A DNA stretch of 64,000 nucleotides from Tolypothrix campylonemoides VB511288. GTDB lineage: Bacteria > Cyanobacteriota > Cyanobacteriia > Cyanobacteriales > Nostocaceae. The translations under genes were made by a program, and so were the position numbers. The notes beneath the pieces are model-generated. The model made no database searches. It saw only the letters and a list, made by a program, of their open reading frames with translations, and was not told the DNA's origin. The stretch lies in the NCBI GenBank assembly GCA_000828075.3, contig JXCB02000023.1, positions 1,159,744-1,223,743 of the forward strand, read 5' to 3'. This document shows positions 55,710 to 64,000 of this stretch, piece after piece; the first letter of the stretch is position 1, and each line of letters starts with the position of its first letter.

Positions 55710-56483
55710 CTAGTAAGAATATGGATTTTTCGGTTGGGGAATTTTTTTCAAGGAAGTTGCATTGATGGTCAGTTGCCGTTTATTTGCCAAATTTTCCGTC
55801 ATCATTTGTCCTTCAATTTCCAGCCACGTATCGGGTGGATATTGATCGCGACTCTCTTTCAGTTTTACGGGTAATCCCGCAGGATAGGCATCTGCAGCGC
55901 AGCAAGTGATGACAAACCGTGCTAACAATAAATATTCTTTTCCTAAATCCGGCGGGTGGATAACAAATCCCTGTACCTTGACTTTTTGCCCTGTATATGC
56001 ATCAGGTTCTGGGTAGACGTTGAGCGTACGTACCCAATCTACGAGTGTTCGCTCTTCTGGACGGATGGAAGCGCGGAATGCTTGAGGTTGGGCGCGTGTT
56101 GCTCCCACTAAATCTGTCACACCTCGCGCAAGGGCTGTTTGGCTAGCAAAAACCTGGGGTGTAATTGTTAACCCTAGGATTGCTGCTGTTAAGAGTATTG
56201 CACTGCCCCAACCTGGTGGAAAGAAACTCAGGTGTTGCACACTTGGGGTAACCTCACGCCGCTGTCGCACAAGTTGCAGTCCTTTGAAGCCACTAACAAT
56301 GAGCAAGCCAATGGCACCTGCAATTGCTAACCAAAAGTAATCGGGGTGAATTAACAAATTGAGTTTGTTAGTTAGCCAGTACTTGAGGATTAAAATACCC
56401 CAAGCTGTGATTGCTAAAACATCAACCCAAGACTGTAATTTATAATGACGGATTTTAGGTTTTGTTTTTGGTATTGAAGTCAT
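55710..56483 (-). CDS. TIGR03943-family membrane protein
   Basis: 257 residues, ATG 56483. Three membrane helices (about 19-37, 49-66 and 92-108), then a C-terminal domain with VKVQGFVIHP, LLARFVITCCAADAYPAG (Cys pair) and DTWLEIEGQM, which match the TIGR03943 family (B. subtilis YcgQ-like). These proteins are encoded beside a DUF318/UPF0718-type permease, as here, and the pair is linked to metal homeostasis in other bacteria. The gap to the permease gene is 113 bases. Confidence 0.82.
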   Translation of the reverse strand: MTSIPKTKPKIRHYKLQSWVDVLAITAWGILILKYWLTNKLNLLIHPDYFWLAIAGAIGLLIVSGFKGLQLVRQRREVTPSVQHLSFFPPGWGSAILLTAAILGLTITPQVFASQTALARGVTDLVGATRAQPQAFRASIRPEERTLVDWVRTLNVYPEPDAYTGQKVKVQGFVIHPPDLGKEYLLLARFVITCCAADAYPAGLPVKLKESRDQYPPDTWLEIEGQMMTENLANKRQLTINATSLKKIPQPKNPYSY

Positions 56484-56540
56484 TGGTGTTTAGTCATGAG
56501 TCATGAGTCATGAGTCATTAGTCATTAGTCATTAGTCAGA
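56481..56540 (-). repeat. TAGTCATGAG/TAGTCAT array at a start codon
   Basis: Repeated ATGACTC and ATGACTA units precede the ATG of the 55710-56483 gene; one short upstream frame ends at TGA overlapping that ATG. Confidence 0.7.
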
Positions 56541-56596
56541 ACGCAAGAGACAAATGACAAAGGAAAAAATAACCATTATGAAAAATAACTCCTTTT

Positions 56597-57655
56597 TTAA
56601 ATAACGTGCAAGTTAATGAAAAGAGTGAATAAAAATGTTAACTGTCCTGCTAAAAAAAACAAGTAGATGACAGCCCTTGGTTTCAAAATTGATAACAATA
56701 AACCAATGCCTTTGATATCAATCATTGGTCCAAATACCAGAAAAGCTAACAAGGAACCACTGGTAAAAGTTGAGGCAAAAGACAAGGCAAAAAATGAATC
56801 AACTGTAGAGCAAATTGACACCACTGCAGCTAATATCATCATCGCAGTGATTGAGCTAATTGGACCTGCACCTAAACTGATGATAAATTCACGGGGAACT
56901 GATACTTGAATAGCAGCAGCGATCGCGCTTCCGATAACTAACACTGCGCCTAATTCGCGCAATTCTTGCACGCAATTATCCACCAGCAACCGCAGTTTAT
57001 CTGCTAAGGGTTTACTGGGTTTAGAGGTTGCCATATTTGCTTGCATGGCATTAGCATCTATGCGCATCGTTTGACCTGCTTGCCCTCCTAGCAAATAAGT
57101 CCCAGACTGTAGTAAGGTAGGTACTGTTGCTTGCTGCTGTTGTACTAATTGATTTTTGGTGCGGCGTTTGCCTTGTGGGTTTGGAGGTGGGTTGAATTTC
57201 AGATAACGAGCGATCGCAGGTTCTACAATCGTTGCTAAGTCTTTTTGAAAACTAAAGACAAAGCCAACAATCACTGCAATCAATAGGGAAAATACGACTC
57301 GTAACACCACTATTTCTGGCTGATCGCGAAACGCCGTCCAAGTTGCCCAAATAACAATCGGGTTGACTGTCGGTGCTGCTAGCAAAAAGCCAATTGCTAC
57401 TGGTATTGGTACTCCTTGCATCAGCAACCGCCGTGCTACTGGTACGTTACCGCATTCACAAACAGGAAATAAAAAGCCCACTAGACTACCAGCTAATGCA
57501 CCCAGCAAAGGATTTTTGGGCATTTTTTCCACCAGTTTGCGCTCATCGACAAAAAACAGTAGCAAACTAGAGAACAAAACCCCAAGCAACAAGAAAGGTA
57601 TCGCCTCGACGAGCAGACTGAGAAAAAGGGTAAAACCGTTGTTCAGTTGATTCAT
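56597..57655 (-). CDS. Permease (UPF0718/DUF318 family)
   Basis: 352 residues, ATG 57655. About eight membrane helices in two groups with a cytoplasmic loop (about 140-220). Conserved features: FPVCECGNVPVARRLL, AAPTVNPIVIWATW in the first group, SICSTVDSFFALSFA and FGPMIDIKGIGLL in the second, the paired Cys/Asn-Pro signatures of this family. The partner in the TIGR03943 pair. Substrate unknown; a divalent metal or small organic metal complex is suggested for relatives. Confidence 0.85.
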   Translation of the reverse strand: MNQLNNGFTLFLSLLVEAIPFLLLGVLFSSLLLFFVDERKLVEKMPKNPLLGALAGSLVGFLFPVCECGNVPVARRLLMQGVPIPVAIGFLLAAPTVNPIVIWATWTAFRDQPEIVVLRVVFSLLIAVIVGFVFSFQKDLATIVEPAIARYLKFNPPPNPQGKRRTKNQLVQQQQATVPTLLQSGTYLLGGQAGQTMRIDANAMQANMATSKPSKPLADKLRLLVDNCVQELRELGAVLVIGSAIAAAIQVSVPREFIISLGAGPISSITAMMILAAVVSICSTVDSFFALSFASTFTSGSLLAFLVFGPMIDIKGIGLLLSILKPRAVIYLFFLAGQLTFLFTLFINLHVI

Positions 57656-58819
57656 GTGTCTCGCTGATCAAAGCGCTGTTGAGTTTTTCGGTTATGCCAA
57701 ATCATTTTTTTCAAAATCGGTATTACTTACAAGTAGGAACAATGAAACAGCACTCAAGTCACAAGATTTTTTAATGCTAATTGTGACATATGTCTGTTGC
57801 CAATCTTTAGTTGGGCATGATCCATTAGCAATAACCCGTTTCATCTAACCTGTATATACTTGCCTCCACGTACAAAAGATGAATCTTATTTCTAGTGCAG
57901 CATGGCGGAAATAACAAGAGCAGTTAAGAACTAGTAAAAAGACAGCCTCTCACAAGCATTATTTCCTTCGTTTAGGCTAGGGACCTTGCCCTACAATTCC
58001 TGCTGCCTTCTGCCTTTAGGCACTAGATTGTTAAACTTAACAAATAGTTCCATTCTCAGAGTGTCAGCACTTAGGCTGCACAGTTACGATTAGGTAACTA
58101 AATTTTGCTTGATGTTACGTTATCTCTGACGCACTTTCATAAAGGGTTCACAGTTTTTAAACATTTGGGGATCGCTCTTGGGAACTACTTACTATGAGAT
58201 ATTACTATTTTTGGCAACATCCTGTATGACTATGGATAAATTCGTACTACAAAAATTTTCGCTCTGCAAGACCAAAATGGAACAAATACGGTTTCGTAGT
58301 CAGACTGAATTTATTTAAACATCAGCCGTACGCTAGGAGCAGAAGGCTCTGTGGACGACATACAGCGCATTGTTCTTGTCTAAAAGCAAGACTAAGAGCA
58401 GATTTGACTTCTGGTTCAGAAATTGCTGCTGTATGCGTCCCAAGCAAAAGCTTTACAGTTTTCCAGGCAGCGTGGGATTAAATTTTAGCAAATCATCCAT
58501 AGGATAGATACCTTTTTACACCATTATTTTGGAAAGACAAATCTGCTACCCCTGATATACAGGGGTGGAATATCATCAAACATTGATAAGGGACTTCTAA
58601 ATAAACAAATATCCACCTTTTTCTTGTGGGGTGGGCATCTTGCCCGCCCAATTTATAGGACGGGCTAGAGAGCCAGTCCCACAAAATGAATAATTTATTT
58701 GTTGGAATACCCTAACATCATCCAAAAACGCAAAGACGCAAAAGCTTTTTCAGCACCTTTGCGTCTTTACACGGAATTTAAATTTAGGCAGAGCAATCGT
58801 CTTGGCTACGTGGCTGTTG
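57656..58819. other. Long intergenic region of about 1.2 kb
   Basis: No convincing gene. It contains a GGGCGGGCAAGATGCCCACC-type repeat (58622-58649), CGCAAAGACGC-like repeats (about 58730-58775) and otherwise unstructured AT-rich DNA. The 63-codon frame at 58493-58684 is made of repeat sequence. Confidence 0.5.
58622..58649. repeat. 28-base interspersed repeat (inverse copy at 33399-33426)
   Basis: Identical, in opposite orientation, to the stretch at 33399-33426. It contains the inner palindrome GGGCATCTTGCCC. Confidence 0.8.
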
Positions 58820-59716
58820 TTACTCTTTTGCTGTGCGAGCAAACCACTCCTGGTATGTTTTCTGGTGTTCTTGATCTTCTACCAGAATTGTAACTCGCAC
58901 CGCTTTGCATCCATGATTTCGCTCAAGGGCGATCGCATTTAAAAGTAAGCTAGCTATTTTAGGAGAGCTAAATTCACCACTCACGGTTAAACCGCCATCA
59001 AAATTAGCAAATGCAGGTGTTTCTCCTTCAGTCACCCCTTCTGGTGTTTGAGCCTGAATCAAATCAATACCAGAAATTTCTTCTTGTCCCAAATCTATTT
59101 CTGCAAGCTGTTTGCGTTCTGGGCTAACTTGTTCTACTATCAGTTTCTCGCGCCTGATGGGAACTTGTACTATTTCAGTTTCAATTTCTTTACGGACAAT
59201 TACCTCGCCAACTTTACGCTTGCTGCGGTCAATGACTAATCGTTCTCCTAGCAAACGAATAATTTCTTCTACTGAGTCTATATCAACATCGGTAGCATTT
59301 ACTACTGCTGCACTCAGCGCTGAGTCTTGTGTATTTGCTTCTGGAGCGTTTGAATGTTGTTCCATTTCACTGACTTGGCTTTCTCTTTGTGTATATTCAG
59401 GTAAAGATTCTATTTGTTCTATTTGTGATTTATCCACATTTATAAAAATTTGTTTAATTTGTGAATCAATTTTTTCAACTAGCTTACTACTTAATAGAAA
59501 CAATTGGTCTTTTACCTGACTATCCGAGTCAGATACCACAAAGTTTAACTGACGATTGCCATCTATGATTAAATCTTGAACTTCACCTACTGCCTGACCT
59601 TGCCTATCAATGACAGCATAATTTTTCACTTTTGCCCTCAAACTTTCTAGCAAGGAGCTAATTCTTGTGATTTTACTTGCCTTTTCATTGCTTATAGGAA
59701 ATGTTTTGTAAGTCAT
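58820..59716 (-). CDS. PRC-barrel/DUF2382-type protein (paralogue 1)
   Basis: 298 residues from ATG 59716 (GTG at 59725 also possible). N-terminal PRC-barrel-like part (about 30-100, VGEVQDLIIDGNRQLNFVVS), then a DUF2382-like region with LGERLVIDRSKRKVGEVIVRKEIETEIVQVPIRREKL. The C-terminus is more divergent (GGLTVSGEFSSPKIASLL). Weaker match than the two following genes. Such proteins are often stress-induced. Confidence 0.75.
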   Translation of the reverse strand: MTYKTFPISNEKASKITRISSLLESLRAKVKNYAVIDRQGQAVGEVQDLIIDGNRQLNFVVSDSDSQVKDQLFLLSSKLVEKIDSQIKQIFINVDKSQIEQIESLPEYTQRESQVSEMEQHSNAPEANTQDSALSAAVVNATDVDIDSVEEIIRLLGERLVIDRSKRKVGEVIVRKEIETEIVQVPIRREKLIVEQVSPERKQLAEIDLGQEEISGIDLIQAQTPEGVTEGETPAFANFDGGLTVSGEFSSPKIASLLLNAIALERNHGCKAVRVTILVEDQEHQKTYQEWFARTAKE

Positions 59717-59875
59717 TGTTAGCACTTAGTAACTGCTTACCCTAAAATTCTAAAATAATTTATCCATTTATAAATAAATAAATGGGTAAATGGGAAATAG
59801 AGACGCGTAAGTCTTGCTCCACTCTCAGGTGAGGCAATTGCGCGTCTCTACGGTCTCTACATTGATGAAAGGGGA

Positions 59876-59902
59876 CTAAAAGAACTCTTCGAGTTCTTTT
59901 AG
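59876..59902 (-). terminator. Perfect hairpin CTAAAAGAACTC/GAGTTCTTTTAG
   Basis: 12-bp arms around a TTC (+) loop, 76 bases beyond the stop of the 59978 gene. The descending arm contains TTTT. Probable terminator, though a T-run after the stem is missing. Confidence 0.45.
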
Positions 59903-59977
59903 AGAGAATTTTTGCTTTCAGCCGCACATATTTGTCTTTCTGCGGGGGCGGCTGATCAGGCAACTACAAGGTTTGAT

Positions 59978-60886
59978 TTAGCGTTCATCAATGGGAAGAC
60001 CAGGAGCATTCACATCCAATTCTTCACGGCGAATAGTTTCTTGAGCCTCAACCGTATCGTGGTCTACAACTTTCCGCACTCTGACTTCTTCACGCACAAA
60101 AGCTTCTTTGCGAACGTCAGCTGTTTCTTCGTAAATTTCTACGCGAGCAACTTCTCCTTCACGGAAGGTAGCTTCGCCAGGAGCAACAGGTCTACCAGCA
60201 TCTGCTGGAGTGACTCGCTCAACAACGACTCGTTCTTTTTCTACTGGAACCGCAACTCGCGCAGTTTCAGTTTCAATGTGCTTGCCAATAGCTACTTCTC
60301 CGGCTTTTTGGCGTCTCTTGTTGGCAATTAGCCGTTCTTCGTATAGTCTGAGGGTTTGATTATTCTGCTCGTTCAATTGGAACAGAGATGGCTCGTGGTC
60401 GTAATTGTAAGTATTACGGTCGTAAGTGGGAGTTGTTGCTGCTGGATAAGCTGCACCCGCCAAAGGAGCCGATGCTTCTAGAGGAGCTGATGCTTCCAGA
60501 GAAGCTGATGTATCTACAGGTCGGTTTCCGGAGGTGCGATAGACACCGCGTACGCGCTCTTCATAGTCATAATCAACAGCATCACGCTCGTTGAACTCAG
60601 GTAAATTTTCAGCTTGTTGTCTGGTCAACCCAAGCGCATAAACACGATCAACGTTATAGTCGATGCGAGAACGACCAACTGGTAAAAGAACTTTCTTGCC
60701 AAAAATCCAGAAACCTAAGTCAACAACTAGATAGCGGAAACGACCTTCTTCATCTACCAAAACGTCACTAACTGTACCAATTTTTTCGTCGTTTCCTTCT
60801 GTGTAGACACCCAAGCCCTTGACATCGGTACCTTGAAAAGTATCTTTGTAGTTTGGATCGAAATCTGCAATTTTGTGTAAAGCCAT
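59978..60886 (-). CDS. PRC-barrel/DUF2382 protein (paralogue 2)
   Basis: 302 residues. PRC-barrel (about 1-90: KIGTVSDVLVDEEGRFRYLVVDLGFWIFGKKVLLPVG), an Ala/Pro/Ser-rich linker with ASAPLEASAPL repeats, then DUF2382 (about 175-300: LYEERLIANKRRQKAGEVAIG, ETETARVAVPVEKERVVVER, VRKEAFVREEVRVRKVV). Close paralogue of the 61175 gene (about half identical by eye). DUF2382 proteins are stress-inducible and often linked to osmotic, salt or desiccation response; molecular function is unknown. Confidence 0.88.
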   Translation of the reverse strand: MALHKIADFDPNYKDTFQGTDVKGLGVYTEGNDEKIGTVSDVLVDEEGRFRYLVVDLGFWIFGKKVLLPVGRSRIDYNVDRVYALGLTRQQAENLPEFNERDAVDYDYEERVRGVYRTSGNRPVDTSASLEASAPLEASAPLAGAAYPAATTPTYDRNTYNYDHEPSLFQLNEQNNQTLRLYEERLIANKRRQKAGEVAIGKHIETETARVAVPVEKERVVVERVTPADAGRPVAPGEATFREGEVARVEIYEETADVRKEAFVREEVRVRKVVDHDTVEAQETIRREELDVNAPGLPIDER

Positions 60887-61174
60887 GCTATTTTCCCCTC
60901 AAAGCATTTGTATCTTCTACAAGTACTTTAAAGAATTTCGCGGCTATGCTCCATCTCCCTAACGAATGACTTCAATTATATTATTAATGCTCAATAGTAG
61001 TAGTTCCTTTTGATTTTTGTATACTTCAATTTTTCTTGACTTTTTCCTAGTCATTTAAGCAATTTAAGAGATTTTTTACATTAAAAAGAAACACAGACAA
61101 AAGATGTATGTTGACCCTTTTGCCTGTATTATTTTACAATGAATTTTTAATTGAGATTTTTTTGGCTAAGCAAT

Positions 61175-62017
61175 TTAAACACGATCATTTGGGATCGCAT
61201 CAACTTGATTTATGGGCAAATCCCCTTGAGTATTAATATCTAACTCTTCCCGACGAATTGTTTCTTGTGCTTCAACTGTATCCCTATCAACTACTTTTCT
61301 GACGCGGACTTCTTCACGCACAAACGCCTCTTTGTGAATTTCAGGCGTTTCTTCATAGATTTCTATGCGTGCTATTTCCCCTTCTTGAAACTGAAGTTCG
61401 CTGGGATTGACTGCTGTTCCTGCATCTGTAGGATTAATTCGCTCAATAACAACTCGCTCTCTTTCAATTGGTACTGAAACTCGTGCTGTTTCTGTTTCAA
61501 TGTGCTTACCAACAGCTACTTCCCCTGTCTTAACACGGGTTTTGCTGGCGACGAGGCGTTCTTCATACAGTTTGAAAGTTTGATGGTTCTCGTCATTCAA
61601 ATTGTACAACGATGCATCTTGTTGATAATTGTACGTATCGCGATTGTAAGCAACGTCACTCGATATTGGACGATACGCGCCGCGTACCTGCTCTTCATAA
61701 TCGTAATCAACGGTTATGTTGTCTCTGTACTCAGGCAAACGTTGCACTTGCTCTTTGCTGAGTCCATCAACATAAACGCGGTGCTGGTTATAATCGATAC
61801 GGGAAAGACCAATCGGTAATAATATTCTTTTATCAGAAGAATCGTATTGAGTATCTATAACCAGATAGCGAAAACGACCATCTGCATCAACTAGCACATC
61901 GGCAACTGAGCCAATTTTTACATTGCCTTCTGTATATAAATCTAAAGTTCTGATATCGTCACCACCAAAAGTTTCTCTATAGTTTGGATCAAAGTCGGCA
62001 AGTTTGTAGAGAGGCAT
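61175..62017 (-). CDS. PRC-barrel/DUF2382 protein (paralogue 3)
   Basis: 280 residues, ATG 62017. Same layout as paralogue 2 with a shorter linker: PRC-barrel (IGSVADVLVDADGRFRYLVI, KRILLPIGLSRIDYN) and DUF2382 (LYEERLVASKTRVKTGEVAVG, VSVPIERERVVIERINP, EVRVRKVVDRDTVEAQETI). It is the first of three co-directional genes, each about 260-290 bases apart, more likely separate transcripts from a tandem duplication than a tight operon. Confidence 0.9.
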   Translation of the reverse strand: MPLYKLADFDPNYRETFGGDDIRTLDLYTEGNVKIGSVADVLVDADGRFRYLVIDTQYDSSDKRILLPIGLSRIDYNQHRVYVDGLSKEQVQRLPEYRDNITVDYDYEEQVRGAYRPISSDVAYNRDTYNYQQDASLYNLNDENHQTFKLYEERLVASKTRVKTGEVAVGKHIETETARVSVPIERERVVIERINPTDAGTAVNPSELQFQEGEIARIEIYEETPEIHKEAFVREEVRVRKVVDRDTVEAQETIRREELDINTQGDLPINQVDAIPNDRV

Positions 62018-62367
62018 AATCTTGTCTTTACATTTAAAAACATCTCTTCTTTAGAGTAGAAATAGATTTGATGATTGCCATCTCGCTGGCGACTTAATTT
62101 TTGTAATGAATTATCACTCATTAGTCATCATTCTTAAGTTGGTAGACTATTGATGGAAAACTCAATTACTGTATATATACTTCTAAAGATATAATTTAAC
62201 TAGTGGTTTAGCCTCTTATTATTTTCATTCAATATCTCTATGGTACGATGTAAAAGTTAGTCAATAATTATTAAGACATAAATTGAATTTCCAAAAGGTA
62301 GAGAAATTCAAATTGTGATTGAAACTTCAAATTCAAAATTTCAACTCTAAAAGAAAACCTAATAAAA
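62018..62367. other. Divergent intergenic region
   Basis: 350 bases without a gene between the first DUF2382 gene and KDPG aldolase. AT-rich, with likely promoters in both directions. Confidence 0.4.
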
Positions 62368-63000
62368 ATGTCTGGTCAATCCTGGTTATCACAGCTTAAA
62401 CAACACAAAATTATTGCAGTTATCCGCGCCCCAGAAGTCTCATTGACACGCCAATTGGCTTTAGCTGTGGCATCTGGAGGAATGCAGTTGATTGAAATTA
62501 CTTGGAATAGTGCTGGAGCGACTGAATTGATCGCGCAACTCAGGGTAGAATTACCTAACTGTACTATTGGAACTGGTACGCTGCTCAATCTACAGCAAAT
62601 GCGGGAAGCGATCGCTGCGGGGGCACAATTTCTCTTCACTCCCCACGTTGATCCAGTCATGATTAAAGCAGCAGTCGATATAGGCGTACCTATCATACCA
62701 GGAGCGCTCTCGCCAACAGAAATGGTTACGGCTTGGTCTAGTGGCGCAACTTGTGTCAAGGTGTTTCCCGTGGAAGCGGTGGGAGGGGTAAGGTATATAA
62801 AAAGTTTGCGAGGACCATTGGGTCATATTCCCTTAATTCCGACAGGGGGTGTGACTTTAGAAAATGCCAAGGAATTTTTACAAGCAGGGGCAGCAGCAGT
62901 TGGTTTGAGTAGTCAGTTGTTTCCCAAAGAGTTTGTAGATACTGAAAACTGGGAGGCGATCGCTCAAATAGCACAAAACCTGATCCAAAAAATAAGTTAG
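62368..63000 (+). CDS. eda: KDPG/KHG aldolase
   Basis: 210 residues, ATG 62368. Class I aldolase fold of the KDPG family: [45 protein letters not shown] (catalytic region), [12 protein letters not shown] (Schiff-base Lys) and [10 protein letters not shown]. It cleaves 2-keto-3-deoxy-6-phosphogluconate to pyruvate and glyceraldehyde 3-phosphate (Entner-Doudoroff pathway, shown in cyanobacteria) or related keto-acids. No edd or gluconate genes are nearby. Confidence 0.9.
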   Translation: MSGQSWLSQLKQHKIIAVIRAPEVSLTRQLALAVASGGMQLIEITWNSAGATELIAQLRVELPNCTIGTGTLLNLQQMREAIAAGAQFLFTPHVDPVMIKAAVDIGVPIIPGALSPTEMVTAWSSGATCVKVFPVEAVGGVRYIKSLRGPLGHIPLIPTGGVTLENAKEFLQAGAAAVGLSSQLFPKEFVDTENWEAIAQIAQNLIQKIS

Positions 63001-63007
63001 TCACAAG

Positions 63008-63200
63008 GGGACTGGGGACTGGGGACTGGGGAAGAAGAAGGGGAAAGGGCAAAGGGTAAAGAAATGAAAAATTCCCCTTTTCCCGTTCCCCCTACCCCTT
63101 TTCCCCTCTTGATTCCCAATCCCCAATCGCCAATCCCCAATCCCCAATCCCCAATTCCCAATCCCCAATCCCCAATTCCCAATCCCCAATCCCCAATCCC
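63008..63200. repeat. GGGGACT and CCCCAAT heptamer arrays
   Basis: A GGGGACTGGGGACTGGGG array (about 63008-63030) and a CCAATCCCCAAT array (about 63113-63200) flank a short spacer and fill most of the region between the aldolase and transpeptidase genes. Confidence 0.85.
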
Positions 63201-63312
63201 TTTTACTAAGGATGAAATCAGACAAAACGGCGCTATGTAGTAGCAATAAACTGGGAAGTATAGGAGAAAGCGAAAACTTTCGCCAATGCGCTGTTATTTG
63301 AGTATATATGCT

Positions 63313-63825
63313 ATGAAAAGCCTGATTTTTCCTATATGGATGCATCCTGTGAAACTATTGCTGACTGGGACAGCACTGACGTTGAATATTTTTTTTGCTG
63401 CTTCAAATGAGGTTTGGGCGCAATCCAAAAGCCAGACAATTAAACAACAAATACAGGCGCTACAAAAATCCGATCAGCGTTGGATTCAAATTGACCTTTC
63501 AGATCAACGCTTAGTCGCTTGGGAAGGAGGCAAACGTCTTTATGCAATCCTAGTTTCCACAGGTAAGAAATCCACCCCAACTCTCACTGGTGTTTTTCAA
63601 ATTCAATCCAAGCTCAAGTCTACTCGAATGCGGGGTACAGACTATGATATTCCGGACGTTCCACATACTATGTATTACAGTGGAGGCTATGCAATTCACG
63701 GTGCATATTGGCATCGAAAATTTGGCACACCGATTAGCCACGGTTGTGTCAATCTGGCTCCCAAGCAGGCTAAGCGGCTATTTAACTGGGCGTCGATAGG
63801 AACACCAGTGGTGGTGCAAAGGTAA
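63313..63825 (+). CDS. L,D-transpeptidase (YkuD family)
   Basis: 170 residues from ATG 63313; an ATG at 63286 would add 9. Signal peptide about 1-36 ([23 protein letters not shown], cleavage near VWA-Q). The YkuD domain follows: [34 protein letters not shown], and the catalytic [23 protein letters not shown] with Cys in SHGCVN. It cross-links peptidoglycan stem peptides in the periplasm via 3-3 links or anchors lipoproteins. Small form without a peptidoglycan-binding domain. Confidence 0.93.
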   Translation: MKSLIFPIWMHPVKLLLTGTALTLNIFFAASNEVWAQSKSQTIKQQIQALQKSDQRWIQIDLSDQRLVAWEGGKRLYAILVSTGKKSTPTLTGVFQIQSKLKSTRMRGTDYDIPDVPHTMYYSGGYAIHGAYWHRKFGTPISHGCVNLAPKQAKRLFNWASIGTPVVVQR

Positions 63826-63873
63826 GAAATGAGTGAGTAGTAAGCGCTCGTATGCGCTCACTACAAGCCATGT

Positions 63874-64000
63874 TTAACTCAACTGCGCCACGAGTTGATT
63901 CTCTAACAACGTTTCACTTGTTAACAAGTCCTCAACCGTGATTCGCAAAAAGCGTTGCTCATCGATTTGAAAGCGGACTTTGACGCGATCGCTTCCCGGA
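63874..64000 (-). CDS. C-terminal part of an Hsp70-like protein (partial)
   Basis: Stop TAA at 63876-63874; the frame is open to the window edge (about 41 residues: VRFQIDEQRFLRITVEDLLT...LLENQLVAQLS). The VRFxIDExRxLxxTVEDL pattern resembles the ends of cyanobacterial Hsp70-family proteins. Too short for certainty. Confidence 0.45.
   Translation of the reverse strand, partial: PGSDRVKVRFQIDEQRFLRITVEDLLTSETLLENQLVAQLS

Noticed and set aside
58493-58684. 63-codon minus-strand frame
   Set aside because: Largely made of the interspersed GGGCGGGCAAGATG repeat.

Overview
The window looks like a chromosomal segment of a filamentous, probably heterocyst-forming cyanobacterium (Nostocales). Evidence: the HIP1 octamer GCGATCGC is frequent; there are short tandemly repeated heptamer arrays (CCCCAGT, GGGGATT, TAGTCAT) of the STRR type described in heterocystous cyanobacteria; and genes for NdhH, Psb34, an FtsH2-like protease, a CruA/CruP-type carotenoid enzyme, a ThiO-ThiG fusion and DUF2382/PRC-barrel proteins are present. 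Coding density is modest and intergenic DNA is rich in palindromes and repeats. All functional calls come from reading motifs; no database search was run.

Layout. 1-4085: three tandem, paralogous, low-complexity Gly/Ser/Asn-rich proteins, the last ending in a run of IGNGNW repeats. 4428-9984: a TnpB remnant, a hypothetical gene, a metallophosphoesterase, an Rpn/DUF2887 nuclease-like gene and ftsH. 10479-16858: a defence-like island with a small XRE regulator, two different NERD-domain nuclease/UvrD-type helicase fusions facing each other, a small acidic repeat protein and a HEPN-like protein. 17065-22968: a secreted protein, gltX, tRNA-Asp, ssb and a double ATPase of peptide ABC transporters. 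23204-30680: a signalling region (receiver protein, CheB, CheR-PAS, histidine kinase) plus an autoregulated-looking small gene with palindromic operators.

30944-36238: rsmH, ndhH, a MidA-like methyltransferase, a 31-residue membrane peptide and a beta-hydroxyacid dehydrogenase. 36433-41095: a membrane protein, a RES/Xre toxin-antitoxin pair and an HTH-NACHT NTPase, a second defence-like cluster. 41118-53375: a TPR protein, psb34, thiO-thiG, a membrane-anchored Asn/Gln-rich protein beside a frame-broken 2Fe-2S ferredoxin gene, citramalate synthase, a CruA/CruP-like enzyme and a coiled-coil protein. 53826-53937 is a clean MITE with a 10-bp target duplication. 54129-57655: a beta-propeller protein and a TIGR03943/permease pair. 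58820-62017: three DUF2382 stress-type paralogues. 62368 to the end: KDPG aldolase, an L,D-transpeptidase and the C-terminus of an Hsp70-like protein.

The most distinctive points are the NERD-helicase/HEPN island; the family of tandem low-complexity proteins; and repeats that have entered genes. Repeat tracts are read in frame inside at least four proteins (MidA-like, ThiO-ThiG, CimA, CruA/CruP-like), a repeat tract supplies the stop codon of rsmH, and heptamer arrays lie at the start codons of three genes.
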